Origin: Sva-07 sp963728195 | GTDB lineage: Bacteria > Actinomycetota > Acidimicrobiia > Acidimicrobiales > Ilumatobacteraceae | Length of the DNA: 64,000 nt | Direction of reading: 5' to 3' | Assembly (NCBI GenBank): GCA_963728195.1 | Contig: CAVSIX010000009.1 | Coordinates: 1 to 64,000, forward strand | In this document: positions 25,711 through 34,695 of the stretch, piece by piece | Numbering within the stretch: position 1 is the first letter of the stretch | How the letters are laid out: every line of letters begins with the position of its first letter | The notes under the pieces: generated by a model | What the model saw: only the letters and a program-made list of their open reading frames with translations | What the model was told of the DNA's origin: nothing | Database searches by the model: none | Position numbers and translations under genes: made by a program

Positions 25711-26892
25711 GTGGCGTCGACCGATCCGTTGACCTCGAAGCTCGCCGGCTTCGGTACGACGATCTTCGCCGAGATGTCCGCACTGGCCGTCGAGACCGGC
25801 GCCGTCAACCTCGGCCAGGGCTTCCCCGACACCGACGGTCCCATCGAGGTGCTCGACGCCGCAGTCGCCGCCATCCGCAGCGGCATCAACCAGTATCCGC
25901 CCGGGCCGGGCATGCCCGAGCTGCGCCAGGCGATCGCCGATCACCAGCGGCGCTGGTACGGGATCGAGCTCGACCCCGTGAGCGAGGTCGTCGTCACCGC
26001 CGGCGCCACCGAGGCCCTCGCCGGAGCACTGCTCGGGATGCTCGACGCGGGCGACGAGGTCGTCGTGTTCGAGCCGATGTACGACAGCTACCAGGCGTGC
26101 ATCGCACTCGCCGGCGCACGCGCCGTCCCCGTCCTGCTCGAGCCGGGCAGCGACGGTCGGTACGTCTTCGATCAGGGCGAACTGGCCGCTGCCGTCTCCG
26201 AGCGCACGAAGCTGATCCTGCTCAACACCCCCCACAATCCGACCGGGAAGGTGTTCACCCGCGACGAACTCCAATCGATCGCACGCGTGGCGATCGACCA
26301 CGACCTGATCGTCGTCAGCGACGAGGTGTACGAACACCTGCTCTTCGACGGTCGCTCGCACATTCCGATGGCGACGCTGCCCGGCATGGACGAGCGCACG
26401 CTGACGATCTCGTCGGGCGGCAAGACGTTCCACACCACGGGCTGGAAGATCGGCTGGATGTCGGGCCCCGAGCCGCTGGTGACCGCAGCGAAGACCGCAA
26501 AACAGTTCCTCACCTACGTCAACGGAGCGCCGTTCCAGCCAGCGATTGCGGTGGGCCTCGGCCTGCCGGACTCGTACTTCGAGCGCCTCGCGTCCACGCT
26601 CCAGACGGCCCGCGACCACCTCGTCGCCGGGCTGCGCCATGCCGGGTTCGTCGCCTACGAACCCGAGGCGACCTACTTCACGACCGTCGACATCCGGCCG
26701 CTCGACGCGAGCGGCGACGGCATGGCGTTCTGTCGTTCGCTGCCCGAGCGCTGCGGTGTGGTCGCCGTGCCGAACGAGGTGTTCTACGCCCGCCCCGAGC
26801 ACGGTCGCCACCTCGTACGGTTCGCCTGCTGCAAGCGCCTCGAGGTGATCGACGAAGCGGTCGAGCGGCTGGTGAAGGGATTCGGCTCGTGA
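25711..26892 (+). CDS. PLP-dependent class I/II aminotransferase
   Basis: 393 residues, GTG start. Fold type I signature: NLGQGFPDTDGP, YPPGPGMPELR, LLNTPHNPTGKVF, and the PLP lysine K238 in SSGGKTFHTTGWKIGW. It belongs to the methionine/glutamine-phenylpyruvate (YbdL/KAT) and N-succinyl-DAP aminotransferase group. The next gene, overlapping as GTGA, is an omega-amidase-like nitrilase, which favours a glutamine transaminase role: it would transaminate a 2-oxo acid with glutamine, and the amidase would then hydrolyse the resulting 2-oxoglutaramate. Confidence 0.88.
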   Translation: MASTDPLTSKLAGFGTTIFAEMSALAVETGAVNLGQGFPDTDGPIEVLDAAVAAIRSGINQYPPGPGMPELRQAIADHQRRWYGIELDPVSEVVVTAGATEALAGALLGMLDAGDEVVVFEPMYDSYQACIALAGARAVPVLLEPGSDGRYVFDQGELAAAVSERTKLILLNTPHNPTGKVFTRDELQSIARVAIDHDLIVVSDEVYEHLLFDGRSHIPMATLPGMDERTLTISSGGKTFHTTGWKIGWMSGPEPLVTAAKTAKQFLTYVNGAPFQPAIAVGLGLPDSYFERLASTLQTARDHLVAGLRHAGFVAYEPEATYFTTVDIRPLDASGDGMAFCRSLPERCGVVAVPNEVFYARPEHGRHLVRFACCKRLEVIDEAVERLVKGFGS

Positions 26893-27668
26893 CCGCCGTG
26901 CGGGTGGCAGCGATCCAGCACGACATCGCCTGGCACGATCGCGCCGCCAACTTCGACCATCTCGCGCCGATGATCGCGGGTGCCGTGGCGAGCGGCGCCC
27001 GGTTGGTGTTGGTCACCGAGACCTTCTCGACGGGGTTCTCGTTCGACTCGCCCGACATCGCCGAGCCCGAGGGCGGCCCGTCGGCGAAGTTCCTCTCCGA
27101 GATGGCCACGACGCACGGCGTGTGGGTGGGCGGCTCGTGTCCCGAGATCGCCGCCGACGCACCCGCCGATGACCAGCGGCCGTCGAACGTGTTCGTGCTG
27201 GTGTCGCCCGACGGGACCGCCACCCGTTATCGCAAGATCCATCCGTTCTCGCATGCCGACGAGGAGCGCTACGTCCGCGCCGGTACCGAGTTCGTGACCG
27301 TCGACATCGACGGACTGCGTTGCGCGTTGTTCGTCTGCTACGACCTGCGCTTCGCCGACGAGTTCTGGGCGCTGGCGACCGATGTCGACGCCTATCTCGT
27401 CGTTGCCAACTGGCCGGCGAAACGGCGGCTGCACTGGTCGGCGCTCCTGCGGGCGCGTGCGATCGAGAATCAGGCCTACGTCGTAGGTGTGAACCGGGTC
27501 GGCTCGGGTGGCGGGCTCGACTATTCGGGCGACAGTGCGATCATCGACCCGCTCGGCGAAGTACTGGCCACCGGTGCCGGTGTCGAGACCGTGTTGATCG
27601 CCGACCTCGACGCCGACCACGTCGCAGCGACCCGCGACCACTTCCGCTTCCTCCAGGACCGCCGCTGA
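26889..27668 (+). CDS. Carbon-nitrogen hydrolase, omega-amidase-like
   Basis: 259 residues from a GTG overlapping the transaminase stop. The nitrilase triad is in place: E44 (VTETFSTGF), K116 (RYRKIHPF) and C150 (FVCYDLRF). The FSTGF and CYDLRFADEFW contexts match YafV/Nit2-type omega-amidases, which hydrolyse 2-oxoglutaramate or 2-oxosuccinamate. Paired with the transaminase it makes an otherwise reversible step irreversible, as in methionine salvage. Length matches the family. Confidence 0.88.
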   Translation: MTAVRVAAIQHDIAWHDRAANFDHLAPMIAGAVASGARLVLVTETFSTGFSFDSPDIAEPEGGPSAKFLSEMATTHGVWVGGSCPEIAADAPADDQRPSNVFVLVSPDGTATRYRKIHPFSHADEERYVRAGTEFVTVDIDGLRCALFVCYDLRFADEFWALATDVDAYLVVANWPAKRRLHWSALLRARAIENQAYVVGVNRVGSGGGLDYSGDSAIIDPLGEVLATGAGVETVLIADLDADHVAATRDHFRFLQDRR

Positions 27669-27672
27669 CCCG

Positions 27673-27721
27673 CTTCCCGTGAACAACTCCACGCGTGAGA
27701 GGTGAAGTTGTTCACGAGAAG
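27673..27721. terminator. Bidirectional terminator-like hairpin
   Basis: Arms 27673-27692 and 27702-27721 pair over 18 of 20 positions around the 9-nt loop gcgtgagag, between convergent genes. The right arm includes the stop codon of the minus-strand acetyltransferase gene. Confidence 0.7.
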
Positions 27722-28257
27722 GGCGTGGGGCCGCCGACCGGTCGCATCTGCATCGAGACGCGGATGCCGTACGGGGTGTCCTGCTGGCCGACCTCGGCGA
27801 AGCCGCGCCGGGCATGGAAGGCGAGCGACGCCTCGTTCGGCGGATCGACGTTGACCTCGAGCGCCAGGTGGGATTCCCGATTCCGCTCGACCATCAGCCG
27901 GTCGACCTCGGCGTACAGCAGCGTGCCGAGGCCACGCCCCTGCACGTCCGCATCGAACGCGACACGGTCGAGGTACATGAAGTCGTCGTAGCGCTCGGTG
28001 AACCACCGGTAGTTCACCGAGTCGTAGGCGCTGTGCGCCGGCATCACCAGGCAGAAGCCGACGATGCGCCCGTCGAGTTCCACACCCAGTGCGATCGGGC
28101 TCTCCGCGAGCAGATACGCCATCCGGTCGGCGTCGACCGCTCCGACCTCGGGCACGTTCGCCTCGTTGATCTCCAGAATCCGGCCGAGATCGGCGGCTTC
28201 GATCGAGCGGATCACCGCACTGGTCACGACGTCGGGCTCGGCAGACACGGCCGGCAC
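27712..28257 (-). CDS. GNAT family N-acetyltransferase
   Basis: About 181 residues if started at the GTG at 28257. The in-frame ATG at 28311 would overlap the divergent ABC gene, and a GTG near 28230 is also possible. GNAT features: IRSIEAADLGRILEINEANVP at the start, the acetyl-CoA loop QGRGLGTLLY and late FHARRGFAEVGQQ. The acceptor is unknown. It is convergent with the amidase gene. Confidence 0.8.
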   Translation of the reverse strand: MPAVSAEPDVVTSAVIRSIEAADLGRILEINEANVPEVGAVDADRMAYLLAESPIALGVELDGRIVGFCLVMPAHSAYDSVNYRWFTERYDDFMYLDRVAFDADVQGRGLGTLLYAEVDRLMVERNRESHLALEVNVDPPNEASLAFHARRGFAEVGQQDTPYGIRVSMQMRPVGGPTPFS

Positions 28258-28291
28258 GGTAACCGCATTGGCCTCCCTGCGCCGACTGCCA

Positions 28292-28297
28292 TACGGT
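28292..28297 (+). promoter_or_regulatory. -10 box, ABC exporter operon
   Basis: TACGGT, 7 nt before the GTG at 28305. It overlaps the alternative GTG at 28296, which is therefore unlikely to be used. Confidence 0.45.
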
Positions 28298-28304
28298 GCC
28301 GGAC

Positions 28305-29255
28305 GTGTCATCGGTGATCAGCGCCAGCGGTCTGCGCAAGCAGTTCGGCGAGTTCGTCGCCGTCGACGGCATCGACTTCGAGGTGGCGCCGGGCGAGTCG
28401 TTCGGCTTCCTCGGGCCGAACGGTGCAGGCAAGACGTCGACGATGCGGATGATCGGCTGTGTCTCGCCGATCACGTCGGGGACGATGCGGATCTTCGGCC
28501 TGGATCCCGTGACCGACGGCCCGGCGATCCGTGCCCGCATGGGCGTGGTGCCGCAGGCGGACCAGCTCGATTCGGAGTTGACCGTCGTGGAGAACCTGGT
28601 GATCTATGGCCGCTACTTCGACATCCCGCGCGCCGAATGCCGACGCCGTGCCGCGGAGCTGCTCGAGTTCGTCCAGCTGTCCGAGCGCGCCGACGAGCGC
28701 GTCGATCCGCTGTCGGGCGGCATGAAGCGACGCCTCACGATCGCCCGTTCGCTGATGAGCGAGCCCGACCTGCTGCTGCTCGACGAACCGACGACCGGGC
28801 TCGACCCGCAGGCCCGCCACATCCTGTGGGACCGCCTGTACCGCCTCAAGCAGCGTGGCGTCACGCTCGTGCTGACGACGCACTACATGGACGAGGCCGA
28901 GCAGCTGTGCGATCGGCTCGTCGTGATGGACGGCGGCCGCATCGTGGCCGAAGGGTCGCCACGGGGCCTGATCGAACAGCACGCGACCCGCGAGGTGCTC
29001 GAACTGCGCCTGCACCGAGAGGCGGTCGGCGATGTCGGCGACGCCTCCGGCGACGCCGCCGCGCTCGCGGCGATCGAAGGGATCGGCGAGCGCCAGGAGG
29101 TGCTGCCCGACCGGGTCCTGATCTACGCCCACGACGGCGAGGCGGCCCTGGCCGAAGTGCACGCCCGAGGCATCACCCCGGTGGGCAGCCTCGTTCGGCG
29201 CAGTTCGCTCGAAGACGTCTTCCTCCGCCTGACCGGCCGCACCCTGATCGACTGA
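28305..29255 (+). CDS. ABC exporter ATP-binding protein (NodI/DrrA-like)
   Basis: 316 residues. Walker A GPNGAGKTS, signature LSGGMKRR, Walker B LLLLDEPTTGLD and H-loop TTHYMDEAEQ, with the extended C-terminus (VLIYAHDGE..., LEDVFLRLTGRTL) typical of DrrA and NodI ATPases. It leads a three-gene exporter: the first permease starts 4 nt downstream and the second overlaps the first. Substrate unknown; relatives export drugs, polyketides or lipo-oligosaccharides. Confidence 0.9.
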   Translation: MSSVISASGLRKQFGEFVAVDGIDFEVAPGESFGFLGPNGAGKTSTMRMIGCVSPITSGTMRIFGLDPVTDGPAIRARMGVVPQADQLDSELTVVENLVIYGRYFDIPRAECRRRAAELLEFVQLSERADERVDPLSGGMKRRLTIARSLMSEPDLLLLDEPTTGLDPQARHILWDRLYRLKQRGVTLVLTTHYMDEAEQLCDRLVVMDGGRIVAEGSPRGLIEQHATREVLELRLHREAVGDVGDASGDAAALAAIEGIGERQEVLPDRVLIYAHDGEAALAEVHARGITPVGSLVRRSSLEDVFLRLTGRTLID

Positions 29256-29259
29256 CGCG

Positions 29260-30042
29260 ATGGCCACACCGACCACCGTTCGCGTCTGGGAGAGCGAGTT
29301 CGCCGTCTACCGCAAGGTCTGGCAGTCGCATCTGCTGCTCGCCTTCGTGCAACCGCTGCTCTACCTGTTGGGTATGGGCGTCGGCGTCGGCGCACTGATC
29401 GACGCCAACACCGACTCGACGTCGTCACTCGGCGGCGTGTCGTACTTCGAGTTCCTCGCGCCTGCCCTGCTGGCGACGACGGCGATGATCAGCGCCGGGC
29501 AGGCATCGCTGTGGCAGGTGCTCGACGGGTTCTTCTGGGGCAACCGCTACCGGGCGATGGCGGCGACCCCGCTGACGTCGGACGACATCGCCTCGGGCCT
29601 CGCGTTGTGGCATGCCACGCGCACGGCGATCGGCGTGACCGGTGTGGCGGTGGTGCTCGCACTGTTCGACGACACGCGGTCGTGGGGTCTGGTGATCGCC
29701 GTGCCGGTGGCCGTGCTGACCGGCCTCGCGTTCGCGCTGCCGATCACCGCCTGGTCGTCGACCAGATACGGCGGCGGGTCGTTCCCGACGATCATCCGGT
29801 TCGGTCTGCTGCCGATGTTCCTGTTCGGTGGCGCCTTCTTCCCCGTCGACCAGCTCCCCGGGTGGCTGCAACCGGTCGCCTACGTGACCCCGTTGTGGCA
29901 CGGCATCCAGCTGTGTCGGGGATTCGTGATCGAGTCGGAGAGCCCTGGCAACGTCGGCGTGCATCTCGCCGTGCTCGGCGCCTACGTGGTGGCGGGCTGG
30001 GTGGCGTGTCGCATCACGTTCGCGAGGCGGCTGGCGCCATGA
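29260..30042 (+). CDS. ABC-2 permease (NodJ/DrrB-like), first
   Basis: 260 residues, six predicted helices. Features of the NodJ group: YRKVWQSHLLLAFVQPLLYLLGMGVGVG near the start (residues 11-38), YFEFLAPALLATTAM and a late FLFGGAFFPVDQLPGWLQ. It begins 4 nt after the ATPase gene and overlaps the second permease by ATGA. With that partner it should form a heterodimeric membrane unit. Confidence 0.9.
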   Translation: MATPTTVRVWESEFAVYRKVWQSHLLLAFVQPLLYLLGMGVGVGALIDANTDSTSSLGGVSYFEFLAPALLATTAMISAGQASLWQVLDGFFWGNRYRAMAATPLTSDDIASGLALWHATRTAIGVTGVAVVLALFDDTRSWGLVIAVPVAVLTGLAFALPITAWSSTRYGGGSFPTIIRFGLLPMFLFGGAFFPVDQLPGWLQPVAYVTPLWHGIQLCRGFVIESESPGNVGVHLAVLGAYVVAGWVACRITFARRLAP

Positions 30043-30839
30043 CGATCGCCCTGCGGATCGTGCCGATCGAGGTGCTCGTGGGCGCCCGGCGACCACATCG
30101 GATGGTCGAGCGCAGCGTGATGTTCTACCGCCACGCCTGGATGGTGTTCGTCTCGGGCTTCTTCGAGCCGTTGCTCTACCTGCTGTCGGTGCAGGTCGGC
30201 TTCGCCGTTCTCGTCGGCGACGTCGTCGTCGGCGGCGTCTCCTACGACTACGCCCAGTTCGTCGCCCCCGGCCTGCTCGCCGCCTCGGCGATGAACGGCG
30301 CGATCTTCGACGCCACCGGCAACGTGTTCGAGAAGCTGCGCCACACCAAGCTGTACGACACGGTGCTGGCGACGCCGATGACCGCAGGCGACGTCGCCGT
30401 CGGCGAGATCCTGTCGGCGGTCGGCCGGGCGGTGATCTACTCGGCGGCGTTCGTGGTGACGATGTGGGCGCTCGGTCTCGTCGCCTCGCCGTGGATCGTG
30501 CTGGCGATCCCGGTGTGCGCACTGATCGGGTGCGCCTTCGCGGCGGCCGGCATGGCGTACACCACCTACATGCGGACCTGGTCCGACCTCGAGTACGTCA
30601 ATGCGGTCACGTTGCCGCTGCTGTTGTTCTCGGCCACGTTCTATCCGGTGTCGAGCTACGGCGACTGGGCCTGGGTCGTGCAGCTGAGCCCGCTGTACCA
30701 CGGCGTGGCGGTGGTGCGGGGATTGAACCTCGGCCAGTTCGAATGGGCGATGCTCGTCCATCTCGGCGTGCTCGCCACCCTGGCCCTGGTGGGCCTCGGG
30801 GTCACGTCGCGTCGCATCGAAGGCCTCCTCTTGCGCTGA
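30039..30839 (+). CDS. ABC-2 permease (NodJ/DrrB-like), second
   Basis: 266 residues, clearly paralogous to the preceding permease (FYRHAWMVFVSGFFEPLLYLLSVQVGFA near the start, YAQFVAPGLLAASAMNGA, FSATFYPVSSYGDWAW). The ATG overlaps the upstream stop. Two permease genes plus one ATPase suggest a heteromeric exporter. Confidence 0.9.
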   Translation: MTIALRIVPIEVLVGARRPHRMVERSVMFYRHAWMVFVSGFFEPLLYLLSVQVGFAVLVGDVVVGGVSYDYAQFVAPGLLAASAMNGAIFDATGNVFEKLRHTKLYDTVLATPMTAGDVAVGEILSAVGRAVIYSAAFVVTMWALGLVASPWIVLAIPVCALIGCAFAAAGMAYTTYMRTWSDLEYVNAVTLPLLLFSATFYPVSSYGDWAWVVQLSPLYHGVAVVRGLNLGQFEWAMLVHLGVLATLALVGLGVTSRRIEGLLLR

Positions 30840-30914
30840 CGCCGTCCTTCCGGACCCGACCCCAGAGGACGGGCTCGCGTGCGGCTGCGTCGGGCGGGTT
30901 CGGGGATCCACTCC

Positions 30915-30920
30915 TAGGCT
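30915..30920 (+). promoter_or_regulatory. -10 box, msrA
   Basis: TAGGCT, 6 nt before the ATG. Confidence 0.45.
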
Positions 30921-30926
30921 GGACGC

Positions 30927-31583
<657 letters not shown>

Positions 31584-31635
31584 CATCCCCACGGGCCCCA
31601 GCGGACGCGCCAGCCGCCGCTCGCACCAGCGGACG

Positions 31636-31653
31636 CCCCGGCTCCGACCGGGG
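31636..31653. terminator. GC hairpin between convergent genes
   Basis: CCCCGG and CCGGGG around a 6-nt loop, 53 bp after msrA and 17 bp before the end of the CoA-transferase gene. A 12-nt direct repeat (CAGCGGACGC core) lies just upstream. Confidence 0.45.
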
Positions 31654-31669
31654 GAAGGGCCGGGGAGGG

Positions 31670-32791
31670 TCAGGTCCAGCCGGAGTGGCGAATCTGGTCG
31701 CCGTCGGCGTCGAGTTCGCGGCCGGCCCACCGCAGTTCGCCGGGTGTGGCGGACAGTCGGGCGATCAGGCCCTGCATCGGGGTGCCGCCCACGTCGGCGA
31801 TCGCCTCTCGTGCGGCGTAGTGCGGATCGGCGGCGATGTCGGCCATGTCGTAGACCGGTCCGATCGCCGCTTCGGCGGCGGTGAACGCGTCGATCACCTC
31901 GCGCTGCGTGCGCGCCAGGCACCAGTCGGTCATCACCTGCTCGAGCTCGTCGCGGTGCTCGGTGCGACCGGCGAAGGTGGCGAACCGCTCGTCGTGACCG
32001 ACCCCGAGCACCTCCATCACCCGGGCCGCGACCGAATCGCTGCTCGTCGACACCGCCACCCAACGGTCGTCCGAACACCGGTACGTCCCGCGCGGCACGG
32101 TGTACGGCAGTCCGGCACCCAGGCGCGGTTGCTGCTCGCCGCGGACCGCATACACCGAGGCCAGCGGTCCCATCATCTGGAACATCGTCTCGAGCAGGTT
32201 GGCGTCGACGACCTGACCGACGCCCGAATGAAGGGCCGTCATCGTCGCGAACGCCGCTGCAAGACCGGTGACCTCGTCGGTCAGTGCGATCGGTGGGAGG
32301 AGCGGTTGGCCGTCGGGTTCGCCGCTGAGTGCGGCGAGGCCGGACATCGCCTCGGCGATCGTGGCGAATCCCGGCCGTGATGCGTAGGGACCGTCCTGGC
32401 CGAACCCGCTGATACGGGTGATCACGAGCGTCGGGTTGCGTTCCAGCAGCACGTCGGGTCCGAGGCCCAGCCGTTCCATCGTGCCGGGGCGCGAGTTCTC
32501 GATCAGCACGTCGGCGTCGTCGACCAGCGACAGCAGCACCTCGCGGTCGGCGGGGTCCTTCACGTCGAGCACGACCGTGCGCTTGTTCCGGTTGACGAGC
32601 TTCCACCACAGGCCCTCGCCGTCGCGTGGATCACGCCACGCCATGTTGCGCAGGCTGTCGCCGCCCGGACGCTCGACCTTGATCACGTCGGCGCCGAAGT
32701 CGGCAAGGTAGCGGGCACAGTTCGGCCCGGCGAGCACGGTCGACATGTCGATCACCCGGAGCCCGGACAGTGCGGCGGTCACGGCATCCAT
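31670..32791 (-). CDS. Family III CoA-transferase (CaiB/BaiF)
   Basis: 373 residues from the ATG at 32791. The family N-terminus is VIDMSTVLAGPNCARYLADFGADVIKVERP (about residues 13-42). Asp172 in ALTDEVTGLAAA is the predicted catalytic aspartate that forms the CoA thioester intermediate, and ISGFGQDGPYASRPGFATIAEAMSG precedes it. It could move CoA between carboxylic acids or act as a racemase; substrate unknown. An aminotransferase gene ends 52 bp upstream on the same strand, so the two may share a transcript. Confidence 0.9.
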   Translation of the reverse strand: MDAVTAALSGLRVIDMSTVLAGPNCARYLADFGADVIKVERPGGDSLRNMAWRDPRDGEGLWWKLVNRNKRTVVLDVKDPADREVLLSLVDDADVLIENSRPGTMERLGLGPDVLLERNPTLVITRISGFGQDGPYASRPGFATIAEAMSGLAALSGEPDGQPLLPPIALTDEVTGLAAAFATMTALHSGVGQVVDANLLETMFQMMGPLASVYAVRGEQQPRLGAGLPYTVPRGTYRCSDDRWVAVSTSSDSVAARVMEVLGVGHDERFATFAGRTEHRDELEQVMTDWCLARTQREVIDAFTAAEAAIGPVYDMADIAADPHYAAREAIADVGGTPMQGLIARLSATPGELRWAGRELDADGDQIRHSGWT

Positions 32792-32843
32792 CCGGCGGGA
32801 AGCGTCGACGGTCCTTTGGTGTCGGGTCCGGACGGGCTGGCGG

Positions 32844-33970
32844 TCATGGCGTCCATCCGGCGAGGAGTTCGCAGGCTTCGGCCATGTCGCTCGTCGCTCC
32901 CGCACACGAGAACCGCACGTACTCGTGACCGCGTGCGAGGTCGAAGTCGATTCCCGACGTCGCAGCGACCCCGAGCTCGTGGAGCCAACGCCGGGTGAGG
33001 TCGAGCGAGTCGGTGCCGATCTCCGTCGTCAGATGCGGCACATGGGCGTACACGTAGAACGCCCCGTCCGCGGGCGCGATGGTCGGTGATGCCGGCTGAC
33101 GCCAATCCGTCGATGAGGATGCGCCGGTTCTCCGGTATCGCGCGACGTGACCGTCGAGTTCGTCGGTTGCATCGAGGGCCGCCAGTGCTGCGACCTGCGA
33201 CACGTGCGGCGCGCAGATGTACAGATTCTGTTGCAGCCGCTCGACCGATGTCGACGAGCGAGTCCGGCACGACGAGCCAGCCGACACGCCACCCGGTCAT
33301 CGACCAGTACTTCGAGAAGCTGTTGACGACGAACGCATCGTCGTCGTGATCGAGGACCGTGGTGCCGGCTGCCCCGTCGACGATGCCGTGGTAGATCTCG
33401 TCGGCGATCACGGCGATGCCACGAGCGCCGCAGGCTGCGGTGATCTGCGTAAAGCGCATCGGCGCGCAGCACCGTGCCGGTCGGGTTCGACGGTGACGCG
33501 AGCACCAGACCGTCGAGATTCGCCCGCCGCATCGAGATGGCTCGGCGTCGGTGCCCACCGGGTCTCGGGACCGACTGCGACCGGCACCGGCTCCATTCCC
33601 AGTGCCAGCAGCGCGTTGCGATAGCACGGATATCCGGGCTCGAGTGACGCCGATGCGGTCGCCCGGTTCGAACAGCGTCAGGAACGCCAGCGTGAATCCG
33701 GCCGAGGCCCCGGCGACCACCATGATGCGCTCGACGCTGACGCCGTCGTAGCGTTCGGCGAGCCGTCGCCGCAGCGCCGTGCAGTCCCGCCGCGTTCGTG
33801 TAGCCGAGTGGATCATCGAGGTGGCTTCGCACCGCCTGTCGAGCGGGTAGCGGCAACGGTGTCGACGGTTGACCGACTTCGAGATGCAGGACTCGGCGCC
33901 CGGACGCCTCGAGCGCCACCGCCCGCCGACTCATCGCCATCGCATGGAACGGCGGTACCGCTCGCAGCAC
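32844..33970 (-). CDS. PLP-dependent aminotransferase, multiply frameshifted
   Basis: A full class I/II aminotransferase can be read, but only by switching frame at least five times in 1.1 kb: VLHLEVGQPSTPLPLPARQ; RLAERYDGVSVERIMVVAGA; ALGMEPVPVAVGP-like GMEPVPVAVGPETRWAP; LDGLVLASPSNPTGTVL; IADEIYHGIVDG with the PLP lysine in VVNSFSKYWSMTGWRVGW; and NLYICAPHVSQVAALAALDA to HEYVRFSCAGA. All catalytic segments survive and no premature stop lies within a correct segment, so sequence error is as likely as decay. The start is a GTG at 33970; an ATG at 33940 is also possible. Confidence 0.72.
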
Positions 33971-34203
33971 GGGGTGCGGGCTGGATCATCGGGCGATTGT
34001 CACATCCCGACCTGCACCACCTGCAATCTGCCCGACGCTGATCCGCCGGCGGCGCGGCACCGGCGCAGCGGGCGTGTGCGGAGAATCGTCAAGCTTTTCG
34101 TCCACCTCTTGACTTTGCAGATCGCTGACGGTCGCCGTGGATGGTGCTGACGGTGGTCGCTCTACCGTCCTCGACAGCCTCAAGAGGAGGCGCAGTCTGA
34201 CCG

Positions 34204-34695
34204 ATGAGGAACCGTATGAGTCGCACACACATCGATGGGAACCGACGAGGTCATCCCGACGGAGGGTTCTCCATCGTCGAGATCGTCATCGCGATCGTGC
34301 TGATGGGCACCGTCGTGGTCGCGGTTCTGAACGCCGTGTCGACGAGCGTCAAGGCATCGTCGGTGAGCCGGTCGGCTGCGCAGGTCGAGACGGCGATCGT
34401 GAACGCCGCCGACCGTGTCAATCGGGCCCCGAAACGCTGTGACTACACGATCTATGCCCAAGCTGCAGTGCAGACCGAGGGCTGGGACCCGAATACGGCG
34501 TCGGTGACCCACGAGTACTACGTGCCCGGCGCAGACGCCACCGTGGCGGGCACCTGGCAGGCCGGCGCCGCCGGCTCACCGGGCTGTTCCGGCCCGGCCC
34601 CGACCGACCTGCTGGTGCAGCGGGTCACGATTTCGATCACAAGCCCAGACGGCAAGGTACGTCGCAACATCGAGGTGGTGAAGTCCGATGTCTGA
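34204..34695 (+). CDS. Type IV pilin-like protein (minor pseudopilin)
   Basis: 163 residues, start preceded by AGAGGAGG. A basic leader ends at the prepilin peptidase site G-G^F-S-I-V-E (Glu at +5), followed by the hydrophobic helix IVEIVIAIVLMGTVVVAVL. The globular part (WDPNTASVTHEYYVPGADA, two cysteines C at ~79 and ~123) is short. First gene of a three-gene operon of pilin-like proteins; the next gene overlaps by 8 nt. Likely initiates or caps a type IV filament. Confidence 0.82.
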   Translation: MRNRMSRTHIDGNRRGHPDGGFSIVEIVIAIVLMGTVVVAVLNAVSTSVKASSVSRSAAQVETAIVNAADRVNRAPKRCDYTIYAQAAVQTEGWDPNTASVTHEYYVPGADATVAGTWQAGAAGSPGCSGPAPTDLLVQRVTISITSPDGKVRRNIEVVKSDV

